From Dryocola sp. LX212 (GTDB lineage Bacteria > Pseudomonadota > Gammaproteobacteria > Enterobacterales > Enterobacteriaceae), in assembly GCA_041504365.1 (NCBI GenBank), contig CP167917.1, positions 1,488,001 through 1,552,000 of the forward strand: a stretch of DNA of 64,000 bases, read 5' to 3'. Position numbers and translations under genes: made by a program. The notes beneath the pieces were generated by a model. The model did no database searches and had not been told where the DNA came from. It was given only the letters and a program-made list of their open reading frames with translations. Shown in pieces: positions 23,789 through 33,010 of this stretch. Positions within the stretch are counted from its first letter, which is position 1; each line of letters opens with the position of its first letter.

Positions 23789-24386
23789 CCTGCTGCCGCC
23801 CGGCTCCACCACGCTTGAGCGCCGTCTGGCGCAGAGCTGCAGCGGCATATCCGATCTGCAGGTTTCATTGCGTGATTTGTGGAACCCGGCAACGTGCCCG
23901 GTCCATTTTCTGCCGTATCTGGCCTGGGCGTTTTCGGTGGACCGCTGGGACGAAGGCTGGGCGGAAAACGTTAAGCGCCGGGTGGTGCAGGATGCGTTTT
24001 ATATCCATCAGCGCAAGGGCACAACCAGCGCCGTTCGCCGCGTGGTGGAGCCGTTCGGCTTTCTGATCCGCATCATTGAGTGGTGGCAGACCGGTGAGGC
24101 ACCGGGCACGTTTCGTCTGGATATCGGCGTGCAGGACCAGGGCATAACGGAAGAAACCTATCTGGAGCTTGAGCGCCTGATAAGCGATGCAAAGCCGTGC
24201 AGCCGCCACCTGATCGGCATGTCCATTAATCTACAGACCAACGGGCCGTTATGGGTGGGCGCTGCCACCTATACGGGCGAAGAGCTGACGATTTATCCCT
24301 ATATCAACGAAACCATAATCTCCGGCGGAACCGCCTATGAGGGCGGGGCGGTCCATGTTATCGACACAATGAGAGTGAACCCATGA
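23781..24386 (+). CDS. I: Tail protein I
   Basis: 201 aa; P2 I is 176. MNSLLPPGSTTLERRLAQSC and LPYLAWAFSVDRWDEGWAEN are characteristic of phage tail protein I, which joins the baseplate to tail fibres. Overlaps J and H. Confidence 0.94.
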   Translation: MNSLLPPGSTTLERRLAQSCSGISDLQVSLRDLWNPATCPVHFLPYLAWAFSVDRWDEGWAENVKRRVVQDAFYIHQRKGTTSAVRRVVEPFGFLIRIIEWWQTGEAPGTFRLDIGVQDQGITEETYLELERLISDAKPCSRHLIGMSINLQTNGPLWVGAATYTGEELTIYPYINETIISGGTAYEGGAVHVIDTMRVNP

Positions 24387-25567
24387 GCGCAAAATTTTAC
24401 ACCCTGCTGACGGATATCGGCGCGGCGAAACTGGCAAGCGCTGCCGCGCTCGGCGTCCCGTTAAAAATTACTAAGATGGCAGTGGGCGACGGTGGCGGAA
24501 CGCTGCCAACGCCTAACGCACAGCAGACGGCGCTGGTTGGTGAGAAGCGCCGCGCTGATCTTAATATGCTGTACATCGACCCGCAGAACAGCAGCCAGAT
24601 TATTGCTGAACAGGTGATCCCGGAAACGGAGGGCGGTTGGTGGATCCGTGAGGTTGGCCTGTTTGATGAAACCGGCGCCCTGATTGCCATCGGCAACTGT
24701 CCCGAAAGCTACAAGCCGCAGCTGGCGGAGGGTAGTGGACGCACGCAGACGGTGCGCATGGTGATGATTACCAGCAGCACCGACAACATCACCCTGAAAA
24801 TTGACCCGGCAGTGGTGCTGGCAACCCGTAAATACGTGGATGACAAGGTGCTGGAGCTTAAGCTCTATGTGGATGATCTGATGGCAAAGCACCTTGCTGC
24901 TGCCGACCCGCACACGCAATACGCGCCGAAAGAAAGCCCGACGCTGACCGGTACACCGAAAGCCCCAACGCCAGCGCAAAGCGTGAACAATACGCAGATT
25001 GCCACCACGGCATTTGTGAAAGCGGCCCTTGCGGCACTGGTTGGCTCTTCCCCCGCAGCACTGGATACGCTGAACGAACTGGCCGCCGCGCTGGGTAATG
25101 ATGCCAACTTTGCCGCCACCATGACAAATGCCTTGGCAGGGAAGCAACCGCTGGACAAAACGCTGACCAGCCTGAGCGGGAAGGACGTTGCTGGGCTTCT
25201 CTCATACCTTGGTTTGGGAGAGGCTGCAAAACGAGATGTTGGCACCAATGACAATCAAATCCCGGATATGAGTAGCTTCACCAGAAATCTTAATACCAGT
25301 GGTTGGCAAAAATTACCGGGCGGATTGATTATCCAGTGGGGTAGAGTCATGCCGCCCGCTCCGGGTTCAAGTCAGGCAGTTTCGTATCCCGTGACCTTTA
25401 ACCTTTTATTGGGATTAGCCATCTCATTGAATGCCGTTTCAGGAAATACCGGCTGCGCAGGAGCAACAGCGACGAATACACAAACAAGCGGTTTTAACTG
25501 GACCATGTTACCTGGCGCAACGTATGGGTCGATTGCTTCAAGTTTCTGGATTGCGGTAGGAGTATAA
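24383..25567 (+). CDS. H: Tail fibre protein H with invertible C-terminus
   Basis: Host-recognition fibre. 394 aa, shorter than P2 H (669). The N-terminal baseplate-binding domain (MSAKFYTLLTDIGAAKLASA; then EGGWWIREVGLFDETGALIA) is constant; a collagen-like/DUF3751-type linker with TLTGTPKAPTPAQSVNNTQI follows. A serine-invertase crossover site at 25197-25222 falls at about codons 272-280. Residues after about 276 form one of two alternative C-termini; the other is encoded inverted at 26125-26461. Confidence 0.92.
   Translation: MSAKFYTLLTDIGAAKLASAAALGVPLKITKMAVGDGGGTLPTPNAQQTALVGEKRRADLNMLYIDPQNSSQIIAEQVIPETEGGWWIREVGLFDETGALIAIGNCPESYKPQLAEGSGRTQTVRMVMITSSTDNITLKIDPAVVLATRKYVDDKVLELKLYVDDLMAKHLAAADPHTQYAPKESPTLTGTPKAPTPAQSVNNTQIATTAFVKAALAALVGSSPAALDTLNELAAALGNDANFAATMTNALAGKQPLDKTLTSLSGKDVAGLLSYLGLGEAAKRDVGTNDNQIPDMSSFTRNLNTSGWQKLPGGLIIQWGRVMPPAPGSSQAVSYPVTFNLLLGLAISLNAVSGNTGCAGATATNTQTSGFNWTMLPGATYGSIASSFWIAVGV
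25197..25222. promoter_or_regulatory. Left crossover site of the tail-fibre inversion
   Basis: 26-bp imperfect palindrome with a 2-bp TT centre at 25209-25210: left half TTCTCTCATACC, right half GGTTTGGGAGAG. This is the layout of Gin/Cin/Hin sites. Its partner lies inverted at 26449-26474. Recombination would invert about 1.25 kb and keep the H reading frame. Confidence 0.75.
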
Positions 25568-25570
25568 AAA

Positions 25571-25972
25571 ATGATTTATTATTCGGTGGCAACAAACGGT
25601 TTTTATATTAATGGCATAGGAGAGCAAAACATACCCGGCGATGCTGTGAAAATAACAGACGAACTACAGCAGGAACTTTTAGCGGGGCAGGAGGAAGGGA
25701 AGATTATTATAATCAATGAGAACGGGATGCCTGCTCTCTCTGATCCTGTTGTTGATTACGTTGAGTTAGCAGACATACAAAAAACATTCCTTATCAGTCA
25801 GGCCAATGATTACATGAACAGCAAGCAATGGCCCGGCAAAGCAGCAATGGGGCGTCTTAAGGACAATGAAACCGAACTGTACGGAGTCTGGCTTGATTAT
25901 TTAGATGCGCTTGAAGCAGTTAATACTTTAAGCGCCCCAGAAATTGAATGGCCTACTCTTCCCGCTCAGTAA
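25571..25972 (+). CDS. G: Tail fibre assembly protein G (current orientation)
   Basis: 133-aa Caudovirales tail-fibre-assembly protein. N-terminal MIYYSVATNGFYINGIGEQN; C-terminal IQKTFLISQANDYMNSKQWP and LYGVWLDYLDALEAV. A chaperone for folding of the fibre tip encoded just before it. Lies wholly within the invertible segment. Its 3' end overlaps the oppositely oriented G' by 20 bp. Confidence 0.88.
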   Translation: MIYYSVATNGFYINGIGEQNIPGDAVKITDELQQELLAGQEEGKIIIINENGMPALSDPVVDYVELADIQKTFLISQANDYMNSKQWPGKAAMGRLKDNETELYGVWLDYLDALEAVNTLSAPEIEWPTLPAQ

Positions 25973-26138
25973 TATCTCTAAGAATTGGCTCGCCGCTTTC
26001 GTTAACGGCGAGCGCTTTTCCTTCCGGTATTTCAGTGGTTGTAAAAAACCAGTTCTGCTCCGGTAATTCAATAGCCCCTTGTACTTCATGAATGCCGGAA
26101 AGTACCTCGGTCATTGTTATGGGATTAAACAGGCGCAT
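25953..26138 (-). CDS. Alternative tail fibre assembly protein G', short
   Basis: 61 aa, ATG at 26138 behind GGAGGG, overlapping the end of the alternative fibre tip. MRLFNPITMTEVLSGIHEVQ and PEQNWFFTTTEIPEGKAL are typical of the N-terminal half of fibre-assembly proteins, but the C-terminal half is missing. It stops at the convergence point with G, so it was probably truncated when the two cassettes were joined. May be non-functional after inversion. Confidence 0.6.
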   Translation of the reverse strand: MRLFNPITMTEVLSGIHEVQGAIELPEQNWFFTTTEIPEGKALAVNESGEPILRDITEREE

Positions 26139-26461
26139 AAATTACCCTCCATGAAAATGAATTAGATGATGGTGTTGCGTCCGGGAACTGGCAGCGCGCA
26201 GCAAATCCAGTGTTAGTAACTTCATTATCAATAATCAATGACACATGAAGGGCCGCCCCGGATGTATCAGAAGAAATTCTCTCTGCAATGCTGATGTAGC
26301 GTGAAATGGCTGGTAGTGCGATTGGGTAGGTAATAGTGGCTTTACCCGCTACGTGTACCCCACTAATCCCAAATAATTCAATAGCTCCGTCTGACCAGAT
26401 AACCCAGCAGCCATTGGCATTCCTTCCCCGGCTGGTTACAAACCTTGCTTCTCCCAAACCA
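26125..26461 (-). CDS. Alternative tail-fibre C-terminus (silent cassette)
   Basis: Open frame without its own start. After inversion it would continue H in frame from the crossover (LGLGEARFVTSRGRNANGCW, then VIWSDGAIELFGISG) and end VIYAPV. That gives about 111 alternative residues in place of the 119 now used, changing receptor binding. Silent in the present orientation. Paired with G' as the expressed tip is paired with G. Confidence 0.75.
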
Positions 26462-26474
26462 ACCTTTAAGAAAA
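26449..26474. promoter_or_regulatory. Right crossover site of the tail-fibre inversion
   Basis: Left half TTCTCCCAAACC, centre AA at 26461-26462, right half CCTTTAAGAAAA. Reverse-complemented, it aligns with the left site over the shared half GGTTTGGGAGA and the TT centre. It lies about 55 bp upstream of the invertase gene. Confidence 0.75.
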
Positions 26475-26528
26475 TGCAGATTCTGTTCCTGCATGGCATG
26501 CTTGCGGCCTTTTGGGGAGTGAAAAACC

Positions 26529-27083
26529 ATGCTTGTCGGGTACGTGAGGGTGTCAACAAATGAGCAGAACACGGCACTGCAGAGAAACGCACTGCAAAGC
26601 GCAGGATGTGAGCTGATTTTTGAGGACAAAATAAGCGGCAAAACCTCGGACAGGCCGGGGCTTAAAAAGGTGCTCAAAACGCTGGCTGCAGGTGACACGC
26701 TGGTTGTCTGGAAGCTGGATCGGCTGGGCAGGAGCATGCGCCATCTTGTCACGCTGATTGAAGAACTGCGCGTAAGCGGGATTAACTTTCGCAGCCTGAC
26801 GGACAGCATTGATACCTCAACGCCTATGGGCCGCTTTTTCTTTCATGTCATGGGCGCGCTGGCGGAAATGGAGCGTGAATTAATCGTTGAACGTACCCGC
26901 GCCGGTCTTGCTGCAGCGAGAGAGCAGGGACGGATCGGGGGTAGAAGGCCGAAATTAACACAGGATCAATGGGCGCAGGCCGGAAGACTTATTGATGCCG
27001 GGGAATCCAGGCAGAGAGTCGCCATTATTTATGATGTGGCGATATCGTCGCTATACCGAAAGTTTCCAGCGGGTACGCAGTAA
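26529..27083 (+). CDS. Serine DNA invertase (Gin/Cin/Hin family)
   Basis: 184 aa. Catalytic domain [13 protein letters not shown] with nucleophile Ser9, followed by [12 protein letters not shown], the [20 protein letters not shown] helix, and a C-terminal DNA-binding helix-turn-helix ([20 protein letters not shown]). Size and motifs match Gin and Cin. It lies beside the right crossover site and should flip the tail-fibre segment. Such enzymes need a Fis-bound enhancer, often inside the invertase gene; I did not identify one. It sits between G and FI, where P2 carries fun(Z). Confidence 0.93.
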   Translation: MLVGYVRVSTNEQNTALQRNALQSAGCELIFEDKISGKTSDRPGLKKVLKTLAAGDTLVVWKLDRLGRSMRHLVTLIEELRVSGINFRSLTDSIDTSTPMGRFFFHVMGALAEMERELIVERTRAGLAAAREQGRIGGRRPKLTQDQWAQAGRLIDAGESRQRVAIIYDVAISSLYRKFPAGTQ

Positions 27084-27099
27084 GCCGCAGCGCCCCATA

Positions 27100-27119
27100 T
27101 TGTGCCAGTGCCGACACAA
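27100..27119 (+). promoter_or_regulatory. Ogr-binding box of the FI operon
   Basis: TTGT-N12-ACAA about 75 bp before FI. Marks the start of the sheath-tube-tape late operon, equivalent to P2 PF. Confidence 0.65.
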
Positions 27120-27192
27120 CCGCCATCACGTGCACCGCGCGCGCAACCACCAGAACATAAGCAGACCCCCTGTAAACCGGAGAGACTGCCTT

Positions 27193-28365
27193 ATGGCTCA
27201 GGACTACCACCACGGGGTGCGCGTTGTTGAAATCAACGAGGGCACCCGACCGATCACCACGGTAAGCACGGCTATCGTGGGCATGGTCTGCACCGGCGAT
27301 GATGCCGACGCGGCGATGTTTCCCCTCAACAAGCCGGTTCTGCTGACCGATGTGCTGACCGCCAGCGGCAAAGCGGGCGAGTCCGGCACGCTGGCCCGTT
27401 CGCTGGATGCCATCGCTGATCAGGCTAAACCCGTCACCGTTGTGGTGCGCGTTGCCCAGGGCGAAACCGAAGCGGAAACCACCACCAATATTATTGGCGG
27501 CGTGACCGCAGACGGTAAGAAAACGGGCATGAAGGCGCTGCTGTCCGCACAGTCCCAGCTCGGCGTTAAGCCGCGTATCCTCGGCGTGCCGGGGCATGAT
27601 ACGCAGGCCGTTGCTACTGAGCTGATGGGCATTGCCCAGAGCCTGCGCGGTTTTGCCTACCTGTCCGCCTACGGCTGTAAAACGGTCGAAGAGGCCATTG
27701 CCTACCGCGACAATTTCAGCCAGCGCGAAGGCATGCTGATCTGGCCTGACTTTATCAACTTTGACACCGTGCTGAACGCGGATGCGACGGCCTACGCCTC
27801 CGCCCGTGCGCTCGGCCTGCGCGCCAAAATTGACGAGCAGACCGGCTGGCATAAAACCCTGTCTAACGTCGGCGTGAACGGCGTCACCGGTCTTTCTGCG
27901 GACGTGTTCTGGGATTTACAGGACCCGGCAACGGATGCCGGTCTGCTGAACCAGAACGACGTCACCACCCTGATCCGTAAGGACGGCTTCCGCTTCTGGG
28001 GTTCGCGCTGCCTCAGTGACGATCCGCTGTTTGCCTTTGAGAACTACACCCGCACGGCGCAGGTGCTGGCAGATACCATTGCGGAAGGGCATATGTGGGC
28101 GGTGGATAAACCGCTAAACCCGTCGCTGGCTCGCGACATTATCGAAGGCATCCGCGCCAAAATTCGCAGCCTGGTGAGCCAGGGCTATCTCATCGGCGGG
28201 GACTGCTGGCTGGATGAGTCGGTGAACGATAAGGATTCCCTGAAGGCCGGGAAGCTGACCATCGACTACGACTACACGCCGGTACCGCCGCTTGAAAACC
28301 TGATGCTGCGCCAGCGCATCACCGACCAGTACCTGCTGGACTTCTCCAGTCAGGTCAGCGCGTAA
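27193..28365 (+). CDS. FI: Tail sheath protein FI
   Basis: Contractile sheath subunit. 390 aa; P2 FI is 396. Starts [40 protein letters not shown] and the C-terminal [13 protein letters not shown] match the family. An upstream in-frame ATG at 26992 lies within the invertase gene and is not used. Confidence 0.95.
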   Translation: MAQDYHHGVRVVEINEGTRPITTVSTAIVGMVCTGDDADAAMFPLNKPVLLTDVLTASGKAGESGTLARSLDAIADQAKPVTVVVRVAQGETEAETTTNIIGGVTADGKKTGMKALLSAQSQLGVKPRILGVPGHDTQAVATELMGIAQSLRGFAYLSAYGCKTVEEAIAYRDNFSQREGMLIWPDFINFDTVLNADATAYASARALGLRAKIDEQTGWHKTLSNVGVNGVTGLSADVFWDLQDPATDAGLLNQNDVTTLIRKDGFRFWGSRCLSDDPLFAFENYTRTAQVLADTIAEGHMWAVDKPLNPSLARDIIEGIRAKIRSLVSQGYLIGGDCWLDESVNDKDSLKAGKLTIDYDYTPVPPLENLMLRQRITDQYLLDFSSQVSA

Positions 28366-28374
28366 GGGGACCCC

Positions 28375-28890
28375 ATGGCATTACCACGCAAGTTAAAACA
28401 CCTGAACCTGTTCAACGACGGGAACAACTGGCAGGGGCTGATCGAATCCCTGACCCTGCCAAAATTCACGCGCAAGTTTGAAAAGTATCGCGGCGGCGGG
28501 ATGCCCGGCGCGGTGGACGTGGATATGGGGCTGGATGACGGCTCTCTGGATTCGGAATTTACCATTGGCGGCACCGAGCTGCTGCTGTTCAAGCAGATGG
28601 GCGCCGCTACCGTTGACGGGATTCAGCTGCGCTTTACCGGCTCCATCCAGCGTGATGATACCGGGGAGGTGCAGGCCGTGGAGCTCGTCGTACGCGGACG
28701 CCATAAGGAGCTGGATTCCGGCGAATGGAAAACGGGCGAGAGCAGCAGCACCAAAGTCAGCAGCACCAACAGCTACGCGAAGCTGACCATCAACGGTGAG
28801 GTGCTCTACGAGGTCGATCTGGTCAACATGATTGAAATCGTGGGCGGCGTGGATCTGATGGAAGCGCACCGCAACGCGCTCGGCTTTTAA
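28375..28890 (+). CDS. FII: Tail tube protein FII
   Basis: 171 aa; P2 FII is 172. MALPRKLKHLNLFNDGNNWQ and GAATVDGIQLRFTGSIQRDD are characteristic. Inner tail tube subunit, 9 bp after FI. Confidence 0.95.
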   Translation: MALPRKLKHLNLFNDGNNWQGLIESLTLPKFTRKFEKYRGGGMPGAVDVDMGLDDGSLDSEFTIGGTELLLFKQMGAATVDGIQLRFTGSIQRDDTGEVQAVELVVRGRHKELDSGEWKTGESSSTKVSSTNSYAKLTINGEVLYEVDLVNMIEIVGGVDLMEAHRNALGF

Positions 28891-28946
28891 GTTAGCAACG
28901 CGGCGCGGTTAGCCGCGCCAGTATCCCCTTTTATCAGGACATAAAC

Positions 28947-29249
28947 ATGAGCGACAAACTGACAGAAAAAACCGTACAGCTGGATACCCCAATCAAACGT
29001 GGGAAAACTGAAATCACCGAAATTGTGCTGCGCAAGCCGCAGTCCGGCGCATTACGCGGTACGCGCCTGCAGGCCATTATGGATATGGATGTGGGCGCTA
29101 TGATGACCGTCATCCCCCGTATCTCCACACCGACCCTGACCGCGCAGGAAATGGCAGAGCTGGACCCCGCCGATCTCACCTCGTTATCCGTGGAGGTGGT
29201 CACTTTTTTGTTGAAGAAATCGGTGCTTGCCGATTTACCGACAGCCTGA
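28947..29249 (+). CDS. E: Tail assembly protein E
   Basis: 100 aa; P2 E is 91. Starts MSDKLTEKTVQLDTPIKRGK. Tape-measure chaperone. A slippery TTTTTTG at 29204-29210 near its 3' end allows extension into E'. Confidence 0.92.
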   Translation: MSDKLTEKTVQLDTPIKRGKTEITEIVLRKPQSGALRGTRLQAIMDMDVGAMMTVIPRISTPTLTAQEMAELDPADLTSLSVEVVTFLLKKSVLADLPTA

Positions 29250-29383
29250 CGGTTGATGACCTGGTGGCAGATATTGCCACCATCTTTCACTGGCCGCCAT
29301 CCGTAACGGACGTTATGCCGCTGACCGAAGTGCTGGCGTGGCGGCACAAAGCGATTCAGAGAAGCGGGGCCAGCGATGAGTGA
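28947..29383 (+). CDS. E': E+E' fusion made by -1 frameshift
   Basis: At T TTT TTG (29204-29210, in E frame) a -1 slip gives GTT GAA GAA and continues through DDLVADIATIFHWPPSVTDV and WRHKAIQRSG to a stop at 29381-29383. The E' product overlaps the T start. This is the same programmed frameshift known in P2 and comparable to lambda G/GT, with both products needed for tail assembly. Confidence 0.88.
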
Positions 29384-32300
29384 CAACAACCTGCGCCTGC
29401 AGGTCATTCTTAATGCGGTTGATAAAATCACCCGCCCATTCCGGGCAGCACAGGCCAGTTCGAAAGCGCTGGCGGCCGCCGTACAACAAAGCAAAACTCA
29501 GCTTAAAGAGCTTGATTCACAGGCTGGAAAGGTTGATGGCTTTCGCAAGGCTCGCTCTCAACTCGCTGAAACAGAAAAGAGCCTGTCCGCAGCAAAGCAG
29601 GAAGCCACTGCACTATCGACACAGTACGCCGCAACTACACGTGAAATGGTGCAACAGATTAAGCGCTTTGAACAAGCCAAAGCCCGTGTAAGCCAATTAC
29701 AGACCAAATACAATGGGCTGCGGCAATCCGTGCAGCGTCAGCGTCAGGCTCTTAAAGAATCTGGAATTGATACTAAGAAGCTTAGTAGTGAGCAAATCAG
29801 GCTGCGCAAGGAAGCTGATGAAACACGACAAGCACTCGATAAGCAGCTGGCATCACTCAAACGCCTTGGTGAGCAGCAGCGGAAAATGCACGCCGCGCGA
29901 GCGCGGTATTCCCGTTCGCTGGAAGTGCGCGATCGTATTGCCGGAGCCGGGGCAACCACCACGGCTGCCGGGGTGGCGATGGGCGCGCCGGTAATGGCTG
30001 CAGTGAAGAGCTATGCCAGCATGGAAGATGCCATGAAGGGCGTGGCAAAGCAGGTCAACGGTCTGCGCGATGATAATGGCAACCGCACCGCCCGCTTTTA
30101 TGAAATGCAGGATGCCATAAAGGCCGCCAGTGAACAGCTGCCGATGGAGCGCGGAGCCGTGGACTTTGCCGCGCTGGTTGAAGGCGGCGCCCGGATGAAC
30201 GTGGCGAACCCCAATGACAGCTGGAAGGACCAGAAGCGTGACCTGCTGGCCTTTGCCAGTACGGCGGCGAAAGCCGCAACGGCGTTTGAGTTGCCTGCAG
30301 ACGAGCTGGCGGAGGGGCTGGGGAAAATTGCCCAGCTCTACAGGGTGCCAACCCGCAACATTGAACAGCTGGGCGACGCGCTGAACTACCTGGACGATAA
30401 CGCCATGTCAAAGGGCGCGGACATCATCGACGTGCTGCAGCGTATGGGCGGGGTTGCTGACCGTCTGGATTACCGCAAGGCCGCCGCTCTCGGTTCCACC
30501 TTCCTGTCATTAGGCGCCGCGCCTGAAATTGCCGCCAGCGCGTCAAACGCCATGGTTCGCGAACTGTCCATTGCCACCATGCAGAGTAAGCGATTCTTTG
30601 CAGGCATGGATCTGCTGAAACTCAATCCGGCAGAGATTGAAAAGCAGATGACAAAGGATGCAATGGGCACCATCCAGCGCGTGCTGGAAAAGGTTAATCA
30701 TCTGCCGCAGGACAAGCGCCTGTCCGCCATGACGATGATTTTTGGCAAAGAGTTTGGGGACGACGCGGCAAAGCTTGCCAATAACCTGCCGGAGCTGCAG
30801 CGGCAGCTAAGCCTGACCGCAGGCAGCGGGGCGAATGGCTCCATGCAGAAAGAATCCGATATCAACAAGGATTCACTGTCCGCGCAGTGGCTGCTGGTTA
30901 AAACCGGGGCGCAGAACGTGTTCAGCAGCCTGGGCGAAACGCTGCGCCAGCCGCTGCTGGATATCATGGATACCGTGAAGAATGTCACCGGGGCGCTGCG
31001 CCGCTGGGTTGAACAAAATCCGCAGCTGGCGGGCACGCTGATGAAAGTGGCGGCAGCGACGGCGGCGATCACCGTGGCGCTCGGCACCTTCGCCGTGGCC
31101 ATTGCGGCGGTGCTGGGGCCGCTGGCGGTGATTCGATTTGGCCTGTCCATGCTGGGAGCTAAAACGCTGCCGTCTCTGGCATCAGCCGTAACCCGCACCG
31201 GCAACAGATTGTCATGGCTTGCCAGCGCGCCGCTTTCGCTGCTGCGCCGTGGTCTTGCTGCATCCGGTAGCAGAACCGGATTACTGGCCGGGCCACTGAA
31301 TGCCCTGCGCCGCTCTGCAGGTCTGACAGCAAATTCTGTCAGGGCGATAGCCGGGGCACCGCTGGCAATGTTACGCACCGGGCTGTCCGGCATCCGGGCC
31401 ATTATTGGCATGGTGATGAATCCGCTGGCGGCGTTGCGGGGTGGACTATCCGCTGCCGGCAGCCTGATGCGTTTTCTGGTATCCGGTCCGCTGGCGCTGC
31501 TGCGCATGGCGCTGTATGGCGTTTCCGGCCTGCTGGGCGCGCTGCTGAGTCCGATTGGTCTGGTTGTTGCGGCGCTGACAGGTGTGGCGCTGGTTATCTG
31601 GAAATACTGGCAGCCCATCAGCGCATTTTTAGGGGGCGTAGTTGAAGGATTCAAAGCGGCTGCGGCACCGATTAGTGCGGCATTCGAACCGCTAAAACCG
31701 GTCTTTCAGTGGATTGGCGATAAGGTGCAGTCTCTCTGGAGCTGGTTCACCGATCTGCTGGCCCCGGTTAAATCCACCTCCGCAGAGCTGCAGAACGCGG
31801 CAGCAATGGGGCGGCAGTTTGGTGAGGCGCTGGCAGCCGGGCTGGAAATGGTCATGCACCCGCTGGAGTCGCTGAAATCCGGCGTCTCATGGCTGCTTGA
31901 GAAGCTCGGCATGGTCAGCAGGGAGGCGGCAAAGGCGAAGCTGCCGCCGCAGCAGCCCGCCACGGTGAATGGTGACGGCAGGGTGGTCTTACCGCCGGGC
32001 GGTTTTCCCTCCATGGGGTATGCGGGTATGTACGACAGCGGCGGCATTATTCCCCGTGGTCAGTTCGGGATCGTCGGGGAGAACGGCCCGGAGATTGTTA
32101 ACGGTCCGGCGAACGTGACCAGCCGCAGACGCACGGCGGAGCTGGCACGCTACGCGTCAGAAATTAATCCGGTACCGATGGCGGTCAACGCGCCCGCAGC
32201 AGTCAGACCTGAATCCCCGGTTCGCCAGATTGTACTGGCCTCGGTGGTTGCAGGCGTGATGGGCGTTGCGGCGGCCCCGGTTGAAGCCGCGCCACTGCAT

Positions 32301-32528
32301 CCAATGAGCCTGCCCGCTCCGTCGTACCAGCCACAAACGAACAAGCCAGCCAGCGCAGCGCCGGTGATGCATTTTGAAACCCATGCGCCCATTACCATTT
32401 ACGCGCAGCCCGGACAAAGCGCGCAGGACATTGCGCGGGAAGTGGCGCGCCAGCTTGATGCCCGCGAACGCCAGACGCAGGCGAAAGCCCGCAGTAATTT
32501 CAGTGACCAGGGGGGATATGATTCATGA
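29376..32528 (+). CDS. T: Tape measure protein T
   Basis: 1050 aa; sets tail length. P2 T is 815 aa, so this tail should be longer or the protein has extra domains. Long coiled coil in residues about 15-185, a phage TMP domain (AAVKSYASMEDAMKGVAKQV), then hydrophobic segments around 550-580 and 690-760. The middle region has repeated A-P-L-(A/S)-(M/L)-L-R motifs (e.g. SAPLSLLRRGLA, GAPLAMLRTGLS, SGPLALLRMALY), suggesting internal duplication. Confidence 0.94.
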   Translation: MSDNNLRLQVILNAVDKITRPFRAAQASSKALAAAVQQSKTQLKELDSQAGKVDGFRKARSQLAETEKSLSAAKQEATALSTQYAATTREMVQQIKRFEQAKARVSQLQTKYNGLRQSVQRQRQALKESGIDTKKLSSEQIRLRKEADETRQALDKQLASLKRLGEQQRKMHAARARYSRSLEVRDRIAGAGATTTAAGVAMGAPVMAAVKSYASMEDAMKGVAKQVNGLRDDNGNRTARFYEMQDAIKAASEQLPMERGAVDFAALVEGGARMNVANPNDSWKDQKRDLLAFASTAAKAATAFELPADELAEGLGKIAQLYRVPTRNIEQLGDALNYLDDNAMSKGADIIDVLQRMGGVADRLDYRKAAALGSTFLSLGAAPEIAASASNAMVRELSIATMQSKRFFAGMDLLKLNPAEIEKQMTKDAMGTIQRVLEKVNHLPQDKRLSAMTMIFGKEFGDDAAKLANNLPELQRQLSLTAGSGANGSMQKESDINKDSLSAQWLLVKTGAQNVFSSLGETLRQPLLDIMDTVKNVTGALRRWVEQNPQLAGTLMKVAAATAAITVALGTFAVAIAAVLGPLAVIRFGLSMLGAKTLPSLASAVTRTGNRLSWLASAPLSLLRRGLAASGSRTGLLAGPLNALRRSAGLTANSVRAIAGAPLAMLRTGLSGIRAIIGMVMNPLAALRGGLSAAGSLMRFLVSGPLALLRMALYGVSGLLGALLSPIGLVVAALTGVALVIWKYWQPISAFLGGVVEGFKAAAAPISAAFEPLKPVFQWIGDKVQSLWSWFTDLLAPVKSTSAELQNAAAMGRQFGEALAAGLEMVMHPLESLKSGVSWLLEKLGMVSREAAKAKLPPQQPATVNGDGRVVLPPGGFPSMGYAGMYDSGGIIPRGQFGIVGENGPEIVNGPANVTSRRRTAELARYASEINPVPMAVNAPAAVRPESPVRQIVLASVVAGVMGVAAAPVEAAPLHPMSLPAPSYQPQTNKPASAAPVMHFETHAPITIYAQPGQSAQDIAREVARQLDARERQTQAKARSNFSDQGGYDS

Positions 32529-33010
32529 TGATGGTGCTGGGTTTATACGTGTTTCAGCTGCGCACGGTTCCTTATCAGGAGCTGCAGTATCAGCGCAGCT
32601 GGCGACACGCGACCAACAGCCGGGTGAGCCGCCGTCCGTCCACGCAATTTCTTGGCCCGGATAATGATTCGCTGACGCTTTCCGGTGTGCTGTTGCCTGA
32701 AATCACTGGAGGCAGGTTGTCACTTCTGGCGCTGGAGCAGATGGCGGAGCTGGGCAAGGCATGGCCTCTTATCGAGGGCAGCGGGACCATCTACGGAATG
32801 TTTGTTATCGAGAGCCTGAGCCAGACCAAAGCGGAGTTTTTTCAAAGCGGGATGCCGCGCCGGATTGAGTTTACGCTCACCCTTAAGCGCGTGGATGAAT
32901 CGCTGACGGATATGTTTGGCAGCCTCAGCGATCAGCTGGTTAGCCTGCAGGACACCGCAACGTCTGCGATTGGCAACATTACCAGTACGGTGGGAGGCAT
33001 GCTGCAGTGA
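32525..33010 (+). CDS. U: Tail protein U
   Basis: 161 aa; P2 U is 159. MMMVLGLYVFQLRTVPYQEL and TLSGVLLPEITGGRLSLLAL are conserved. Start overlaps the T stop (ATGATGATG). Tail terminator or tip component next to D. Confidence 0.93.
   Translation: MMMVLGLYVFQLRTVPYQELQYQRSWRHATNSRVSRRPSTQFLGPDNDSLTLSGVLLPEITGGRLSLLALEQMAELGKAWPLIEGSGTIYGMFVIESLSQTKAEFFQSGMPRRIEFTLTLKRVDESLTDMFGSLSDQLVSLQDTATSAIGNITSTVGGMLQ

Noticed and set aside
23018-23848. 276-aa minus-strand ORF opposite J
   Set aside because: Shadow of J and I, histidine/arginine-rich low-complexity composition.
26529-27083. Invertase as a transposon resolvase from an unrelated element
   Set aside because: Inverted crossover sites flank two fibre tips right beside it, so a tail-fibre invertase fits better; no transposase or terminal repeats are present.
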